A stretch of 64,000 bases of DNA from Xylogone sp. PMI_703 (lineage: Eukaryota; Ascomycota; Leotiomycetes), in NCBI GenBank assembly GCA_021399445.1, contig JAJTUQ010000001.1, positions 7,998,001-8,062,000 on the forward strand, written 5' to 3'. The position numbers and the translations under genes were made by a program. Below the pieces are notes generated by a model. It was not told where the DNA came from. It worked only from the letters and a program-made list of their open reading frames with translations, and did not search any database. Positions 20,882 through 33,123 of this stretch are shown one piece after another (position 1 is the first letter of the stretch; each line of letters begins with the position of its first letter).

Positions 20882-22546
20882 ATGGGTGCCGACGACAAGC
20901 CTGCCTCTACTTTCAAGTACTCTGAAAAGCCCGTCTACACCGCTTCTAATGGAGCTCCGGTCCAGAACCCAGAGGCTTACCAGCGTGTTGGCACCAATGG
21001 CCCGCTGCTCTTGCAGGATTTCCACTTGATCGATCTGCTGGCACACTTCGATCGTGAACGTATCCCTGAAAGAGGTATCTTCCCTCACTCCAAATGAACA
21101 TGAATCTATTTCTGACACATAAGAAAAGTGGTACATGCCAAGGGCGCGGGGGCTTATGGAGCCTTTGAGGTCACTGACGACAGTAAGTACTCCATTCCAG
21201 TGTTTTTACTCCATAGCAGTGCCACTTTGCAGTGGTTGTCTAGCCCTTTGTAAAGCCAAAGTTAATCTGTTCCAACCCTTATAGTCTCTGATATCACCAC
21301 AATTGATATGCTAAGCAAGGTTGGAAAGCAAACACCCCTTGTCTGCCGATTCTCAACCGTCGGAGGTGAGAAAGGTTCTGCTGATACAGCCCGCGATCCT
21401 CGAGGCTTTGCCATCAAGTTCTATACAGACGAAGGTAACTGGGACTGGGTCTTCAACAATACACCAGTTTTCTTCCTCCGAGACCCAACAAAGTTCCCTC
21501 TTTTTATCCATACCCAGAAACGCAACCCACAAACCAACCTGAAGGATGCAACCATGTTCTGGGACTATCTCTCTACCCATCAAGAGGCTGTCCATCAAGT
21601 CATGACCCTCTTCAGTGACCGTGGTACCCCGTATTCTTACCGCCACATGAACGGTTATAGCGGCCACACCTACAAATTTATGAAAGCTGATGGAACTTTT
21701 AACTACGTCCAGATTCACCTCAAGACTGATCAAGGAATCAAGACCTTCAATAATGAGGAAGCCGGAAAGATGGCTTCTGAAAACCCTGATTGGAATACCG
21801 AAGATCTCTTCAACGCTATCCAACGCGGCGAACATCCATCTTGGACTGTCTACGTTCAGGTCCTCTCTCCTGAGCAGGCCGAGAAGTTTCGATGGAACAT
21901 CTTTGACCTTACCAAAGTTTGGCCTCAAGGAGAAGTTCCACTCCGACGATTCGGCAAATTTACCCTGAATAAAAATGTTGAGAATTACTTTGCAGAGATT
22001 GAGCAGGTTGCCTTCTCTCCTTCACACTTGGTCCCTGGCGTTGAGCCTTCGGCCGACCCCGTTCTGCAGTCGAGGTTGTTCAGTTACCCTGATACCCACC
22101 GTCACCGATTGGGCACCAACTACCAACAAATTCCAGTCAATGCGCCCCTAAAGGCCTTTAGCCCATACCAACGTGACGGTGCGATGGCAGTTAATGGTAA
22201 CTACGGCGCAAATCCCAACTACCCATCTTCATACCGCCAGTTATCTTACAAACCCGTCGTATATACCAACAACCACGAGAAGTGGGTTGGCAATGCCGTT
22301 ACCTTCTTCTCGGAGGTGACAGCCGAGGACTACGTCCAGGCCAAAGGTCTCTGGGATGTTCTAGGCCGTACAAAAGGCCAGCAGGATAACTTTGTCCACA
22401 ACATCTCCGTACATCTTTGCAACGCAAAGGAGGACACTCGGAAGAGAACCTACGAGATGTTCACCAAGGTAGATCCGGAACTTGGATCTAGAATTACCGC
22501 AGAGACAGAAAAGTTGGCAGCTGGCTCAGCACAGAGTAGACTTTGA
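20882..22546 (+). CDS. Catalase, small-subunit type, with C-terminal SRL
   Basis: Exons 20882-21074, 21129-21182 and 21285-22546 give 502 residues. It converts hydrogen peroxide to water and oxygen with haem. Signatures: the active-site His in PERVVHAKGAGAYG (across introns), RFSTVGGEKGSADTARDPRG, the Asn in NNTPVFFLRDP, and the proximal haem Tyr in RLFSYPDTHRHRLG. The C-terminus SRL fits a PTS1 peroxisome signal, typical of the small-subunit fungal catalases such as Aspergillus CatC; there is no signal peptide. The length and the lack of a C-terminal flavodoxin-like domain exclude the large-subunit class. Introns are 54 and 102 nt. Confidence 0.95.
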
Positions 22547-23246
22547 TCCTTCAGTTGATAATCTGCGCTTTTCTTTTATGACGGTGAAAATATGGTGGTT
22601 CATGGAGAAAGCAGGATCTTTCCAAGCCCCAGTTTCTGATTAAAAACTAATTGGAAATACTCCAATTTAAAAAGATAGGAATTAAATTTAATCAAATGTG
22701 GGGTATCATTATATGTGATCATACTGTGTATGCGTTGAAGAACGTCACTTAATTGAGATTTCTCTCGCAACCTCTAGGAGCACGGAAACTTGGTCGATAT
22801 TATAAAACATTTGACCTCAATGATTAACTTCAAATCAGCATTAACTAACGGAAGAGAAGGCACTTCCGAGGAGCTAAAGCAATGTCCACGTGATGCCCAC
22901 CAACCCCAAGGAGCAAGCAGCTGGTGGCCCTGATGTCCCAGTGTTCTGGCCAATCCCAGTGAACGTATCGTAAACCGTAAAGGGTCACTTTGCACTACCT
23001 ATTCCCCACTATCCCACTTTGTCCATTCCCCCTTTCCCCGCATACCCCGCGGTACCTCTCCAAGAATGTTATACTCCGTATTCGCAGTATACACCATTAA
23101 TAGAAAGCAATTACCCTCATCCTATATGCTAAAATCCCCATTCATATAAAAGTCACCTCATTTTCTATCTCTAAGGATTCGGAACTCCAGCAGCTTTCAA
23201 CCAACGTATATCAAATAGAATCAGAAAATAGAAGAAACTAAAAGAT
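22547..23246. other. Intergenic (700 bp)
   Basis: 3' flank of catalase and promoter of the cyclase gene. It has a C-rich stretch at 23010-23050, a tactccgta string at 23068 and an AT-rich block at 22640-22720. No gene. Confidence 0.5.
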
Positions 23247-24765
23247 ATGGCAGCGCAAGGAGACAAGCCAATACCACCATTCAAAGACCTGCCATTGAGA
23301 AAAGGCGACCCGTTCTGTAGCGCGTGGGGACTGTACGGGGAGGATGATCAATTAGGGATGTTAAATCGGTTAACGGAGGAGAGAGTTAAGGAGGGGGCCA
23401 AGGAGGTCAGGGAGGGGATTCGGTGAGTTTTAAGTTCTCTTGTTGAAGTTTTGAACTTCTTTTTCCTAGAAAAAAATGTGGATTCGAGTTTTATGTGGTG
23501 TTTGTCTTATTTTAAGTTTTGAAGTCCATTTTATGTACCACGTTTAGTTGGTCTTCTCTTCCCTTTGTTGTTTGTCCCCTTTTTACGAAGCTCGTTTGTT
23601 TATTAGTGATGATGGGTTTAAATTGTATGATATATGAGGGAGTACATCAATCCCCTTTCTCCACAAATTCACATACATAGCCGCAAAACACACACACAGT
23701 GTAGTCCCGTCATAGAATTCTGATTCACTTTCCAGAATCTCTCTCAATGCCCCTCTTCCCTTCCAGACTGCATCCGGTGCATCATTCTTCAATCGCGCGC
23801 TTTTCCACCAGGATATGTTCCGCAAGTCTCCCCGGGTCGTCAATGATGATGTCTGGACTTTCAACACTCAAGTCAGTACACAGTGGGATGGGCTTCGGCA
23901 TTTTGCGTACCAGAAAGAGGGATTGTTCTACAACGGGGTTACGATGGATGATATTCATGCTCCTGGGAGTACGAGAAATGGTATACAGGGTTGGTATCAC
24001 CTGTTTCTTTTGTTGAATTTTTCTCACTTTTACGAGTTTATGCCTCTGTATTGTTTCTTCGAGCGTGAACCGGAGTGTCGTTGCTAACTTGTATGAACCT
24101 TTGGATAGTAATGGCTGAGAAGGGTATCGTTGGTCGTGGCATCCTACTGGACTACTACTCCTGGAGAGTCGCTCAGAACCCACCAATCCCCTTTGACTCC
24201 TTTAGTAGCACATCTATTCCCTTGTCTCATCTCCTGGAAGTAGCAAAATCACAAGGCACAGAAATCAAGTTTGGCGATATCTTGATTGTAAGAACTGGTA
24301 TGGTATTCCCTTTATATTTGATATTCCTTCACATATCAGTATCTCTCTCCACTTCATCCGTTTATTCTGTGAGAGTTACCACTAAATAAACATGCCAACA
24401 TAGGTTTCTTCCCCGCTCTAGAATCAAAGTCGAAGGAAGAAGTCCTGCAGCTCAAGTCAGTTAATCCCCCACCATTCGGTGGTGTGGAGCAATCGCTTGA
24501 GATGCTGCAATGGATCTGGGAGAATTTCTCAGCCGTTGCAAGCGACCACCCAACATTCGAATGCTGGCCTACTCAGCAGAAGGACTGGTCTCTGCACGAG
24601 GTGTTATTGGCCGGGTGGGGTTGTCCAATTGGTGAGCTCTTTGATCTTGAGAAGTTGGCAGCAAAGTGCAAGGAATTGGAGAAGTGGAGCTTCTTCTTAG
24701 TGAGTGAGCCGTGTAATGTCCCTGGTGGTGTGGCGAGTCCTCCGAATGTGCTTGCTATTTTGTGA
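23247..24765 (+). CDS. Cyclase-family (kynurenine formamidase-like) metal hydrolase
   Basis: Exons 23247-23422, 23736-23989, 24109-24297 and 24404-24765 give 326 residues. The fold (PF04199 type) is that of metal-dependent amidases or cyclases. The N-terminus GDPFCSAWGLYGEDDQLGMLNRL is typical of the fungal branch. The metal region reads STQWDGLRHFAYQ, a fungal variant of the HxGTHxD motif in which the Asp and His remain. Later IVGRGILLDYYSW and GDILIVRTGFFPAL (across an intron) match the family. The end SEPCNVPGGVASPPNVLAIL is also conserved. Intron 1 is long (313 nt), and intron 2 uses a gttggt donor. Neighbouring genes do not indicate a pathway. Substrate unknown. Confidence 0.85.
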
Positions 24766-25865
24766 GAATGTGGACTAAGAGGGTTGGTTGGTTGAATAGG
24801 CAGGATCGAATATTGAATTCGAATTTGCTGTTATGTAGGGTAATATGAATCTAGAGGTATTAGCAATTGAATGAGCCTTGTGAAGCATGTTCTGGTAATA
24901 TTACTATCTAGTGAGACTCGTCGAAAAAAAGGGAAACACCAGTAAATCCAAACTATTGAAGAAAGAGAAGAGAGGCAAAAGAGTTCGGGCCATACAGCTA
25001 TCGCGTCGTGGCGTATGCTGTATGCCTTACATCTCCCCTAATATATCAGTGTTCTTTGTGAAGTTCACTATTAGGATTGGCCCCTTTATCCCACCTCCAG
25101 AACAGTAATTGACCTGACACTCTGTCATGAGAGGCGCTGTTTACTGTTCCTTGTCAAGAGCCCTCTTCTTTGTGTTTATATATCAATGCATATAACCCAG
25201 GGGGCAGGTCATAGGTACGCTAGTGGAGCTGAGGTTAGTTATACTCCCCCCAGTTAGTCTCACCCCCAGGAAGGTCACAGGGAAGCAGCCTCCCGGATGC
25301 GGATATTTATTATCCTGTTCTTCCCCCTCCTCATCTTTAGTTTTGATCTTGTGCTTTATTCATATATCAATGGGGGAACCAATGGAGTGTTGGCTCCCTG
25401 CGTTACGGCATAATACAATGCCTTGGAGGTTGGCCAAGTTTGCACCTTATTTCTCTGTTTCGTTCAGTTGCTTTGCTTTCTTGACCTCAACCCCGCAGCC
25501 TTGGGGAATGCTGTGTTGCATACGTCTCTGATCCCCTTCTTAGTCCCAGACAATGCCGGCAAGCTTCACAGCCGGGCTAGGTTCACACGACAATGTTAGC
25601 TGAGGAAATCAAGGCGCTCAGTTATTCTACACCACTCGGATTATGTTGTACCAAGATATATGACCGAACATTGAACTATATCATAACTATGTATTGGGAT
25701 ACTATATATACAACTGAAGGAAAGGGAGTATTGAGCTGCTTCTGCAGGGTATCCAAAGAAGGTCATCTCCAGTAAGCCAACCCGTAACTCCAGCCCTATC
25801 GCCCTGCTTCTAGCAGCGTCTAATCTTACATCTCTTCAGAGAGAAACAGAGCTATGCAAAAATAA
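24766..25865. other. Convergent intergenic (1.1 kb)
   Basis: Lies between the 3' ends of the cyclase-family gene and the DHA2 transporter. Short open frames only. I see nothing recognisable. Confidence 0.5.
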
Positions 25866-27762
25866 TCACTGCGTATTCATCGTTGTTACCGTCACGTTAT
25901 CTGTCTCATGCTCATTCAACTCATCCGCTCTGTCTTGGGCAGCCGCAGCAGCCTCCAACTCCGCCCGTTCATCGACGGTAAGTTCACTTTCCGCCTCTTT
26001 AATCTTCACCAATAAAACAAGGATGACCAAAGCCACCGAAGCACACGCAACCTCGAACCAGAATACAGCGTGATAGCTGAGTCTTTTCCCCAGCCGCTCG
26101 ACCGTGTAAGTGTTGACGATATCGGCAAACCCCAGGAAAACAGCGATACCGAGATGGAGAAGTAGCATAATAACTGCTCCTGCTAGGCCCTGTTGCTTCT
26201 TCGGGAGAGACGTCGTGATGAAAACATTAGCAACGTTAAACGTTATATCGATTCCAACCGTGGCACATATCATGGCTGGAAGAATATACGCCCAGTAATT
26301 AGCACCTTGTGGAGCAATGGCGAATAGCAACGGCGCGATTATCCAAGATGTTCCTGAGAAGATAACCAAAAGTGTTCCCGGAAGGAGGTGAAGAACGAAG
26401 CCACCAAAAGTAGCTATCAGACATCCTCCAAGAGCCATTGGTGTATACCAAGCTACCACCTGAAGAGGCGTTGCACTCATAATATCCTCCATATAAAATG
26501 TGGCATATAGAAGGAAAATTCCTAGCGAGCCGTACGTGAAGAATAGCGCAACCATCAAGGAAGGCATGCACGGGACTTTAAAAAGTGATGGAGGAAGCAA
26601 AGGGTTCTCGGAGACGTAACATTCAACATAAGCAGCGGCCATAAGAAGGAACGAGCCGATAATGAAAAGAATATAAATATATGGTGTCTTCCATTGCTGG
26701 GGTGCGTGGGAAGAATCTGTTATTGCGAAAGTGAAAAGGATGAAGCCAGAGACAAGAAGGATTGCACCAGGCCAGTCCATCTTAATCTTGACAGGGGAGT
26801 TCCGTTTCTCCTGCATGTCTGACGGAACTTTAAAGTAAGCGGTCACCGTGGTAATCGCTGCAAGGATTGTGCCGATATAAAAGTACCAGTGCCAGCCAAT
26901 ATACTCGGCTGTCACACCAGCGAAGAATATACCAAGCTACATGATCATATCAGTCAGATGAAACATACTACCAAGGCCAATGAGAGAGCAAACATACAAA
27001 AAAGCCAATACAGGCTGAAGCTCCGTAAAGACTGAATACGACATTCTTCCTCGGTCCAGGTCGATATAGACTTCCGGGAATCATGACGCTTGAAGGAAGG
27101 AAAGCTGCGGGCCCAAGACCTTGCAGGGCACGGCAGAAATTCAGCATGATCTCATTTGTTGAGAACGCGGCGATCAAGCTCCAGAGTGTGAGCCAAAGGA
27201 GGCCTCCAACGTAGACCGGATAGCCGCCATACATATCACCTAAACGACCAAAAATCAAAAGGAATGAAGCAAGAATGAGAGAGAATGCGCTGGCCGGCCA
27301 TGTCGACGATGCTGTGGGAATATTGAGGTCCTTGACAAGAGTGGGAAGAATGACAGTGAAGCCAGACACGAAATATTCCTGAAATTGAAGATACCATTAG
27401 CCATTGATATTTTATATCCATGTCACTGGGGTGATATAAAAGATCTAACGTACGGATATGACCTGTGACATGCAAATGGAAAAGACGAAGAGGATTTCGG
27501 ACCATAGGGAAGTGAATATCTCGGGTCTAGCCCTCCCCAGCCTCTCAAGTCGGGCCTCCAATGATTCCTCGATGACTGGAATTTCATCACCATTTAACCT
27601 GTCTAGGTACTTGGATTTCTCGTGCTCGTTTTCGTCGTCCATGGTGCCGATAGAGATCGGGGACATTGGCGCAAGGGCGATCTCATCTCGAGGGGTTCCA
27701 TTATCTAAGGGACGCGGATGAGAGCGAGTCTTTGGGGGTGCCTGAGGAAATTGGGAGACCAT
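25866..27762 (-). CDS. MFS drug:H+ antiporter, DHA2 (14-TM) family
   Basis: Minus-strand exons 27762-27454, 27378-26998 and 26936-25866 give 586 residues. About 105 cytosolic N-terminal residues precede the first membrane helix (SLWSEILFVFSICMSQVIS). The DHA2-type loop motif A is present as LIFGRLGDMYG, followed by FCRALQGLGPAAFLPSSVMIPG. About 14 hydrophobic segments follow and a Glu/Asp/Ala-rich tail ends the protein. These features match aminotriazole-resistance and Atr1-like exporters of the plasma membrane. The introns are 75 and 61 nt. An upstream frame extension lacks support; the ATG at 27762 is preferred. Substrate cannot be told. Confidence 0.9.
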
Positions 27763-29615
27763 GATGTTACGCTCGAATAAAAGTGGGCAAGGGATATGGT
27801 GTGGCCAACTCCATACTAGGTTTAGTGAGCCAAAAAATGAGATGAGATCAACACGAGAAGAGAGACACAATATATCGAGCTCGGAGAGAGGTCGGATATA
27901 TTGAGAAGTGAGCGAATTGAAGGTATCTTCAAAGTGCTGAAGACGGGCTGTGATGTTGCGGGAAGGAGAGGTGAGAGGAGGGAAGAGAGAAGGGAAAGAA
28001 GGTAAAAGGTGTGGAAAGGTATGATGAGTTCATACATAAGTCGAAGCCCGTCACAGCAACACCGCAATTAGGTCAAGCTATTACTTAATTAAGTGGTGCT
28101 TATTTTTTTGACGGTCGGGGATACGACCGCAGCCCATTCTTCAGGAACCGCACTACCGGATTCAGGGCTGGGTCCCTCTTGTCCCTTTTCAGGGCAATTT
28201 TCGCCCTCCGGATCTCACGTCGTTCCATGGGCAAAGAGTCCAGACTCCGGTTTCAACTCCTTCAATCCTCCAGTATCCAGTCCCTTCTCCTCCTTCTCTG
28301 CTGGCACATACACGTCTGGACATGTCTGTGGGAATAAAAGAAGACGCCATTCCCGGATGATGATCAGATGAGTAAGAGGGGAACCGTTGGATAATTGTTT
28401 TTTCCCCTGATTTCCCCTTGCGGATCGTCGCCGGACCTTGATAAGACCGTTGCATCCACCGCGTAATTACACCGTTGCGATGGTGCACGTCCAGCTCGAA
28501 TCCCAACTTACTTGCCTAGTTGACGTTTTTTTGCTTGCCCAGATTTGCGGCTTTCCCGATCGATGCAACCTGCGCTCGGAGCTCCAGCTCGCGCAAGGGT
28601 TACCGAGGGCCAGTGCGCTTGAGGCGTGACCTGTCACTAAGCGAGCCTGGTCTAAGCGTCCGGCTTTTAACCGGTGAGGCATTCAGGCCTCAAAAATCAA
28701 CTACTTAAGTCACGTGATTTATATTGCCTCATTTTCTAGGTATGAGAAAATTCCTAACGAATAGCATTGCAAACGCTGCAAACACATGCGCCCGCTAGCG
28801 GGAAAAAAATTTATTCCCCAAATCCCATAAAAGCCTCGTTCCTCTCGCGCTCTTCTTTTCCTCCTTATCATCAGTAGAGGTTATAATTAATACTTATAAC
28901 ATTCTATGGGGGCTCCACTACGGTGGCTTGCTGAGGGTTGTTCTTGTTCCCCTAGGGGGACAGTGAGTTTCCTTCCGTTCCCGGCCCCTTCGAGAAATCT
29001 GGCTCCCGTTCTTTCCTACCAGCTCCTGTTGACAACTCTCGAGAATCGGAACTGTGGGATGGTCGCTACATCTTTTTGATTTTGATGAAAATTCTGCAAA
29101 TTGGGTCTGTTGTGTTAGGGAGGGGTGTATTAAGGAGAGCATTCGTAAGGTTTCCTGCTTTTATCGTAATGTGCGTGTGATGGCTGCCCTCCGATAAAGC
29201 CCTAGCCGATCGTTGTATAAAAATCTGCGCGGCTGAGTTATGGCCCTGCTGCATTGATCTATGGGATCATGACGAAGTATATAACTCTGTTATCGATTCA
29301 TAGCAACGTACGGCGTAGGACGACTGAAGGAGGCACAAAAACGTCCAACAATGTCTGCGGTCGCGACCTCTATAATCGAGGAATGAAGCGCATCTTCCAA
29401 TGAGGTATAAAAGGCAGAGGCGTCTTGAAACTATCCTACGGCTAAAGTATAATTACTGTGCATAGTCTCGAGGAGGGCTGAGGAAGTCACATTATCATGA
29501 GTAAATCCAAATCACGCAAGGCAAATGCTGGGAAAAATTCCTTGAAGCTATCAATTCATATCTAGCTACAAGTGACCCAGTCGGCTGTTAATATACTCAG
29601 TAAAGAGCAACTAAT
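27763..29615. other. Intergenic upstream of DHA2 transporter
   Basis: 1.85 kb. The first 300 bp are the pyrimidine-rich transporter leader (on minus). A gtcacgtgat site lies at 28707-28716 and a short palindrome cccgctagcggg at 28791-28802. The 3' UTR of uL1 lies at its right end. No gene with recognisable content. Confidence 0.45.
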
Positions 29616-30382
29616 CTAGTAGAGGCGCTTAGGAGGAGACATGGAAGCCTTGATAGTCAAGCTTCCAACGTTCTGCCAGCCCTTCTTCAAAAGAGAGACC
29701 AAGTAGTTGATGGCAACTGCAAAAGTTGTCAGTAATTGTTATATTCAGATTAACACTGCAAGAACTTACGCATGATGTTGGAGATGAGCTGGTCGGGGGT
29801 CATGCCGACGTTTCCGACAGCGACACCCATGCAGAGAACCTTCTTCAACTGGAACTTGATGGTGGACTTGACTTCGGTGATCTTTCCGGAGAGATCGTCG
29901 TTGTGGGAGACTGGGGTAGGGAATTTACCAGCCTTGGAGAGACCGGGACCCAAGAGACGAGGGATCTGCTTGATCAGAGAGTCGGAAGCGATGAAGGCAT
30001 CGTACTTGCGAGCGAGCTTCTTGATCAGCTTCTTGTTCTTGTTCAGCTTCTTCAAGTCATCTGCGCTCATTGCGTCCACGCCGCCGTGCTTGGCTCGGTC
30101 GATATCGTGCTGGTCTCCGAGGATGCAGATGGACATGTTGGGACGGGGAACGGTTGGAAGACGGACGGTTCCGGAGAAACGCTTGTCACGCTGGGGGTCA
30201 TAGTTCTTCAGGCCGATCTGGAGCTCGACGGTCTCGAGGAAGTTTCTCTTCTTGGTCTCGAGGGAGTAGGTGAGGAGTTCATTGACGTTGGTACGCACTC
30301 CGGCTGTGAGGAAGCTGTTAGCAAATTTCTGTCACTTAAGGGGGTACGGAAGGTAAACCATACCGACTGTGATTTTCGACAT
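29616..30382 (-). CDS. RPL10A: 60S ribosomal protein uL1 (L10a)
   Basis: Minus-strand exons 30382-30364, 30303-29770 and 29716-29616 give 217 residues, the exact family length. It forms the L1 stalk of the large subunit. MSKITV is joined to [11 protein letters not shown] across the first intron. [30 protein letters not shown], and [20 protein letters not shown] are the family core, and the last exon supplies [17 protein letters not shown] and a SPPKRLY end. The introns are 60 and 53 nt, with the first after 19 nt of coding sequence, a usual place in ribosomal genes. A 290-residue frame on the opposite strand is only its shadow. Confidence 0.96.
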
Positions 30383-31324
30383 TTTGACAGTCTTCCAGTA
30401 GAATTTGTTGCGATTCTAATGGTGAGGATTTGCGTAGTTGTTTGTGGAGAAACTTTTTGCGGTGGAAGTTCTGGTAATCATTTGTGTGGCGGAGGGGCTC
30501 ACTTAGCGAGAAATTCACGTGATGCTAACTGTGGTGTTCTGAGCCGGATTATCCCCTTAGCTTTGAGGCATGAACATCTCCAACTAGACGTCAGTTAACT
30601 AGAACTAGTGGACGACGGAGCGATAACAAATAGTTTTGACAATGTAATCTATAACGTTACTTCTATTGTGATATAGATATAGTTGATATATTTAAGGATG
30701 CACAAGGAATTTTTGTACCTTCTCAAGTGATGACCTCAGGCGCATCATAGATATCAAAACGATCAATCAATTCGAAGGTTCACAATAAATTTCATATTAT
30801 TTATTATAGATTAACATAGAGATACTTCTCATGCTACAAAGTTGTAGCAGTGTTGAGAAAAGTGTGAAAATTGAGCTCTCAAACGTTGTATTTCATGATC
30901 CTAGTCTCAGATGTTCTAGAGATGAAAGCCATTTTATTGCAATATTTCTTTCAATGAAGCTTTGAATATCTTTATTAAAGTGGAATAATGAGTAATGTAT
31001 AAGCTCCATATATGTGTCGACTTCTGCCGCAACTAGCTCTCTTAGGTTGGCTGTGTATCCTCATTCGTACCCCTGCGAGCCAACTGCGGCTCTGGCAGAT
31101 TTTCCAAACACGCTCCTTTACCTCTCTCTCTCCCCATCCATCATCCGTCACGTAACTCACGTAGCGTGATTTTTTTATTCTACAGATAAAAAAGAGCTCC
31201 ATATATAGCTCACTTCTTCGCTTTGAGTTCACGCTTCGCTTCAGGATCGCGCTTGCTTTTCACGCTCATCCACTTTCAGCTACGCTCTTATGCCTACCTC
31301 ACCTAGCTTCACAGCCTAAGCACA
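30383..31324. other. Divergent intergenic (0.94 kb), AT-rich
   Basis: Promoter region shared by uL1 (minus) and the Myb-like gene (plus). The middle (30600-30960) is AT-rich; the right end has a 'atatatagctcac' TATA-like string at 31203 and a pyrimidine-rich leader. Confidence 0.5.
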
Positions 31325-32469
31325 ATGACGAAACCAAAGCTTGCGTTTGAGGCTAAGCTAGACAGGTCCCCAACCTTGTCGATCTCAAGCTGGATCCTTG
31401 GCGGTCCTCTACTCGTCCCAGATAGAAGAAGCGTTAGCTCTTCTAGCCGGGTCTCCCTTCAAAGCGTTAGTACAAAATTTCCATTCCTTCTCCTTCATCT
31501 CGATGCAAACATCAAAGAACTTTGTTAACAGACAGAGGTATTTAGAAACATGACTCTAAGAAGGACGTAAAAGATGAGAAACCCAGCGAGGAGAAGAAAG
31601 AAGAGAAGAAGCCCGAGCCCGTAATGTCAGGAGCCAGAAATGACAACGGTAAAAAAGCAACTGTGGAGAGCGACTCCGAATGCGATTGTTGCTCAGGCGG
31701 AGAATGGATGAAGCAGCAAGACAAACGAATCCTGAGAATGAAGAGGGAAGGCAAGTCCTGGATGGACATCGCTGTATCTGTTGGGCGGCCCAAGGGCGAA
31801 GTGCGAGCACGCTACAAGGAGCTGCTAGTCGAAGAGGAGGAGAAGAAGAAGAAAAAGAAGGAGGCTGCCGCTGCCGCTGCTGCGAACGCTAAGGCCTTGG
31901 AAGCAAACCTCGAGAACGATCCTGAGTTCGCTGCGTTCATGAAGTTGTACAAAGGCGGCTCTGATGGCCCTAAAGGCGGAAACAAGAACAGGAGCGTCAG
32001 CGTAAACAATAACAATGGCGCAAACAACAATAATGACGATGATGACTGGGGACCCTCAACTCCAACATCATGGACTCGTCGAGCGTACGATCTTATGGGA
32101 GCAAATAATGATGATGATGGTGGCTGGGGACCATCAACTCCGACAGAACGGACCCGTGTGCCGTACGAGAAGCTTAACAACCCTTCTCCTCGCAGCCCCG
32201 CCATCCACCAGCGAGCTTCCTCGCCCTTCGCCCACTCCAAGCCTTACCCATCCTGGGACCAACATGTCTGGAACCAGCGACCAACTACCAAGTTCCTTCG
32301 CCCAAACTTTATCTGGTCACAGGAGGACTGCGAGGTACTCGAGATGCTGGAGGAGCAGTATGTTGAGCAGAAGTGGTTGCAGTTGCAGGCGAAGTTCTTC
32401 AATTGGACTGGTCGGATGATCCCCGCTGAGATTATTCAGAAGAAGTTCGAGGAAGATAGAGGACACTAG
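31325..32469 (+). CDS. Protein with two Myb/SANT-like segments
   Basis: Exon 1 (31325-31465) and exon 2 (31546-32469) join in phase 0 over an 80-nt intron (gttagt...ttag), giving 354 residues. The first exon is the less certain part, since a frame from 31624 alone is open. Segment 1 (about 100-145) reads WMKQQDKRILRMKREGKSW, then IAVSVGRPKGEVRARYKEL: a Myb-like helix-turn-helix. Segment 2 near the C-terminus (about 301-350) has FIWSQEDCEVLEMLEEQY and EIIQKKFEED. Between them are a Lys/Ala-rich coiled coil, an Asn/Asp-rich stretch and a duplicated WGPSTPT unit. Probably nuclear and DNA- or chromatin-binding by inference. Confidence 0.7.
32028..32170 (+). repeat. Internal coding duplication (DDD-WGPSTPT units)
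   Basis: Two units of about 24 codons follow each other, each with an Asn/Asp run, WGPSTPT, then a Thr-Arg and a Tyr-containing end (RRAYDLM, then RVPYEKL). The nucleotide sequences are still similar, so the duplication is fairly young or under selection. Confidence 0.7.
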
Positions 32470-33123
32470 TTCGACTACTGTTAATCATCAGGCGTTATAG
32501 AGGAAAGACTAGGTAACCCGTTTTGATCTCTGAAAGAATAGAAGTAACGCCATGGCATGGGAATTAGAAAGGAGGATGTCTAGGGAATGCCTGTGCATTA
32601 CCACTCTGTCAACTGTCAGATGTATCATAGACAACACCTAGACAACACCAATAGAAAGAAGGTTCATAGACAAAAAAGGATGTGTAAAAGCTGTACATTT
32701 TCTCGAATACAATGCAGAACCACCGCGCTCTGGATTCAAACATACAATGCCACTTGCGGGTATCGAAAGAATATAAAGATAAAAAGAACCCTCTGCCTCC
32801 CAAACCCCCCTCGTCAACGTAGGTGCGGAAAAAACCACTCCTTGGCTTTCTTTCGAGTAGTAATAGTGGTACAAAAAGGTGGTTTGCGGAAAAGAATATG
32901 CAGATGAAAACTCAAAACGCCGCCCGTGTAAAAAATGCCAAAACTGTTCCCTTGTGATCCTTTATCCCTCTTCCTCCAGTCTCGAGTTTCCCATGGGACA
33001 GTGGAAAATCGGCAGCAAAGAAGTGAAGGAAAATGCCAAAAAGACAAACGCGCGCCGCCCCATGTACATAATTGAGATAGATAAACAACTCGGATATGAG
33101 TATAGTGTGATAGGATGGCTACC
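32470..33123. other. Convergent intergenic
   Basis: 3' flanks of the Myb-like gene (+) and the 14-3-3-like gene (-). The short open frames have no recognisable content. Confidence 0.5.

Noticed and set aside
21353..21928. 191-residue minus-strand frame
   Set aside because: Antisense of the catalase gene, whose coding content is unambiguous.
29726..30598. 290-residue open frame on the plus strand
   Set aside because: It is the exact antisense of the uL1/L10a gene, and its Val/Leu-rich content reflects reverse-complemented codons.
31812..32240. 142-residue minus-strand frame
   Set aside because: Antisense of the low-complexity part of the Myb-like gene.
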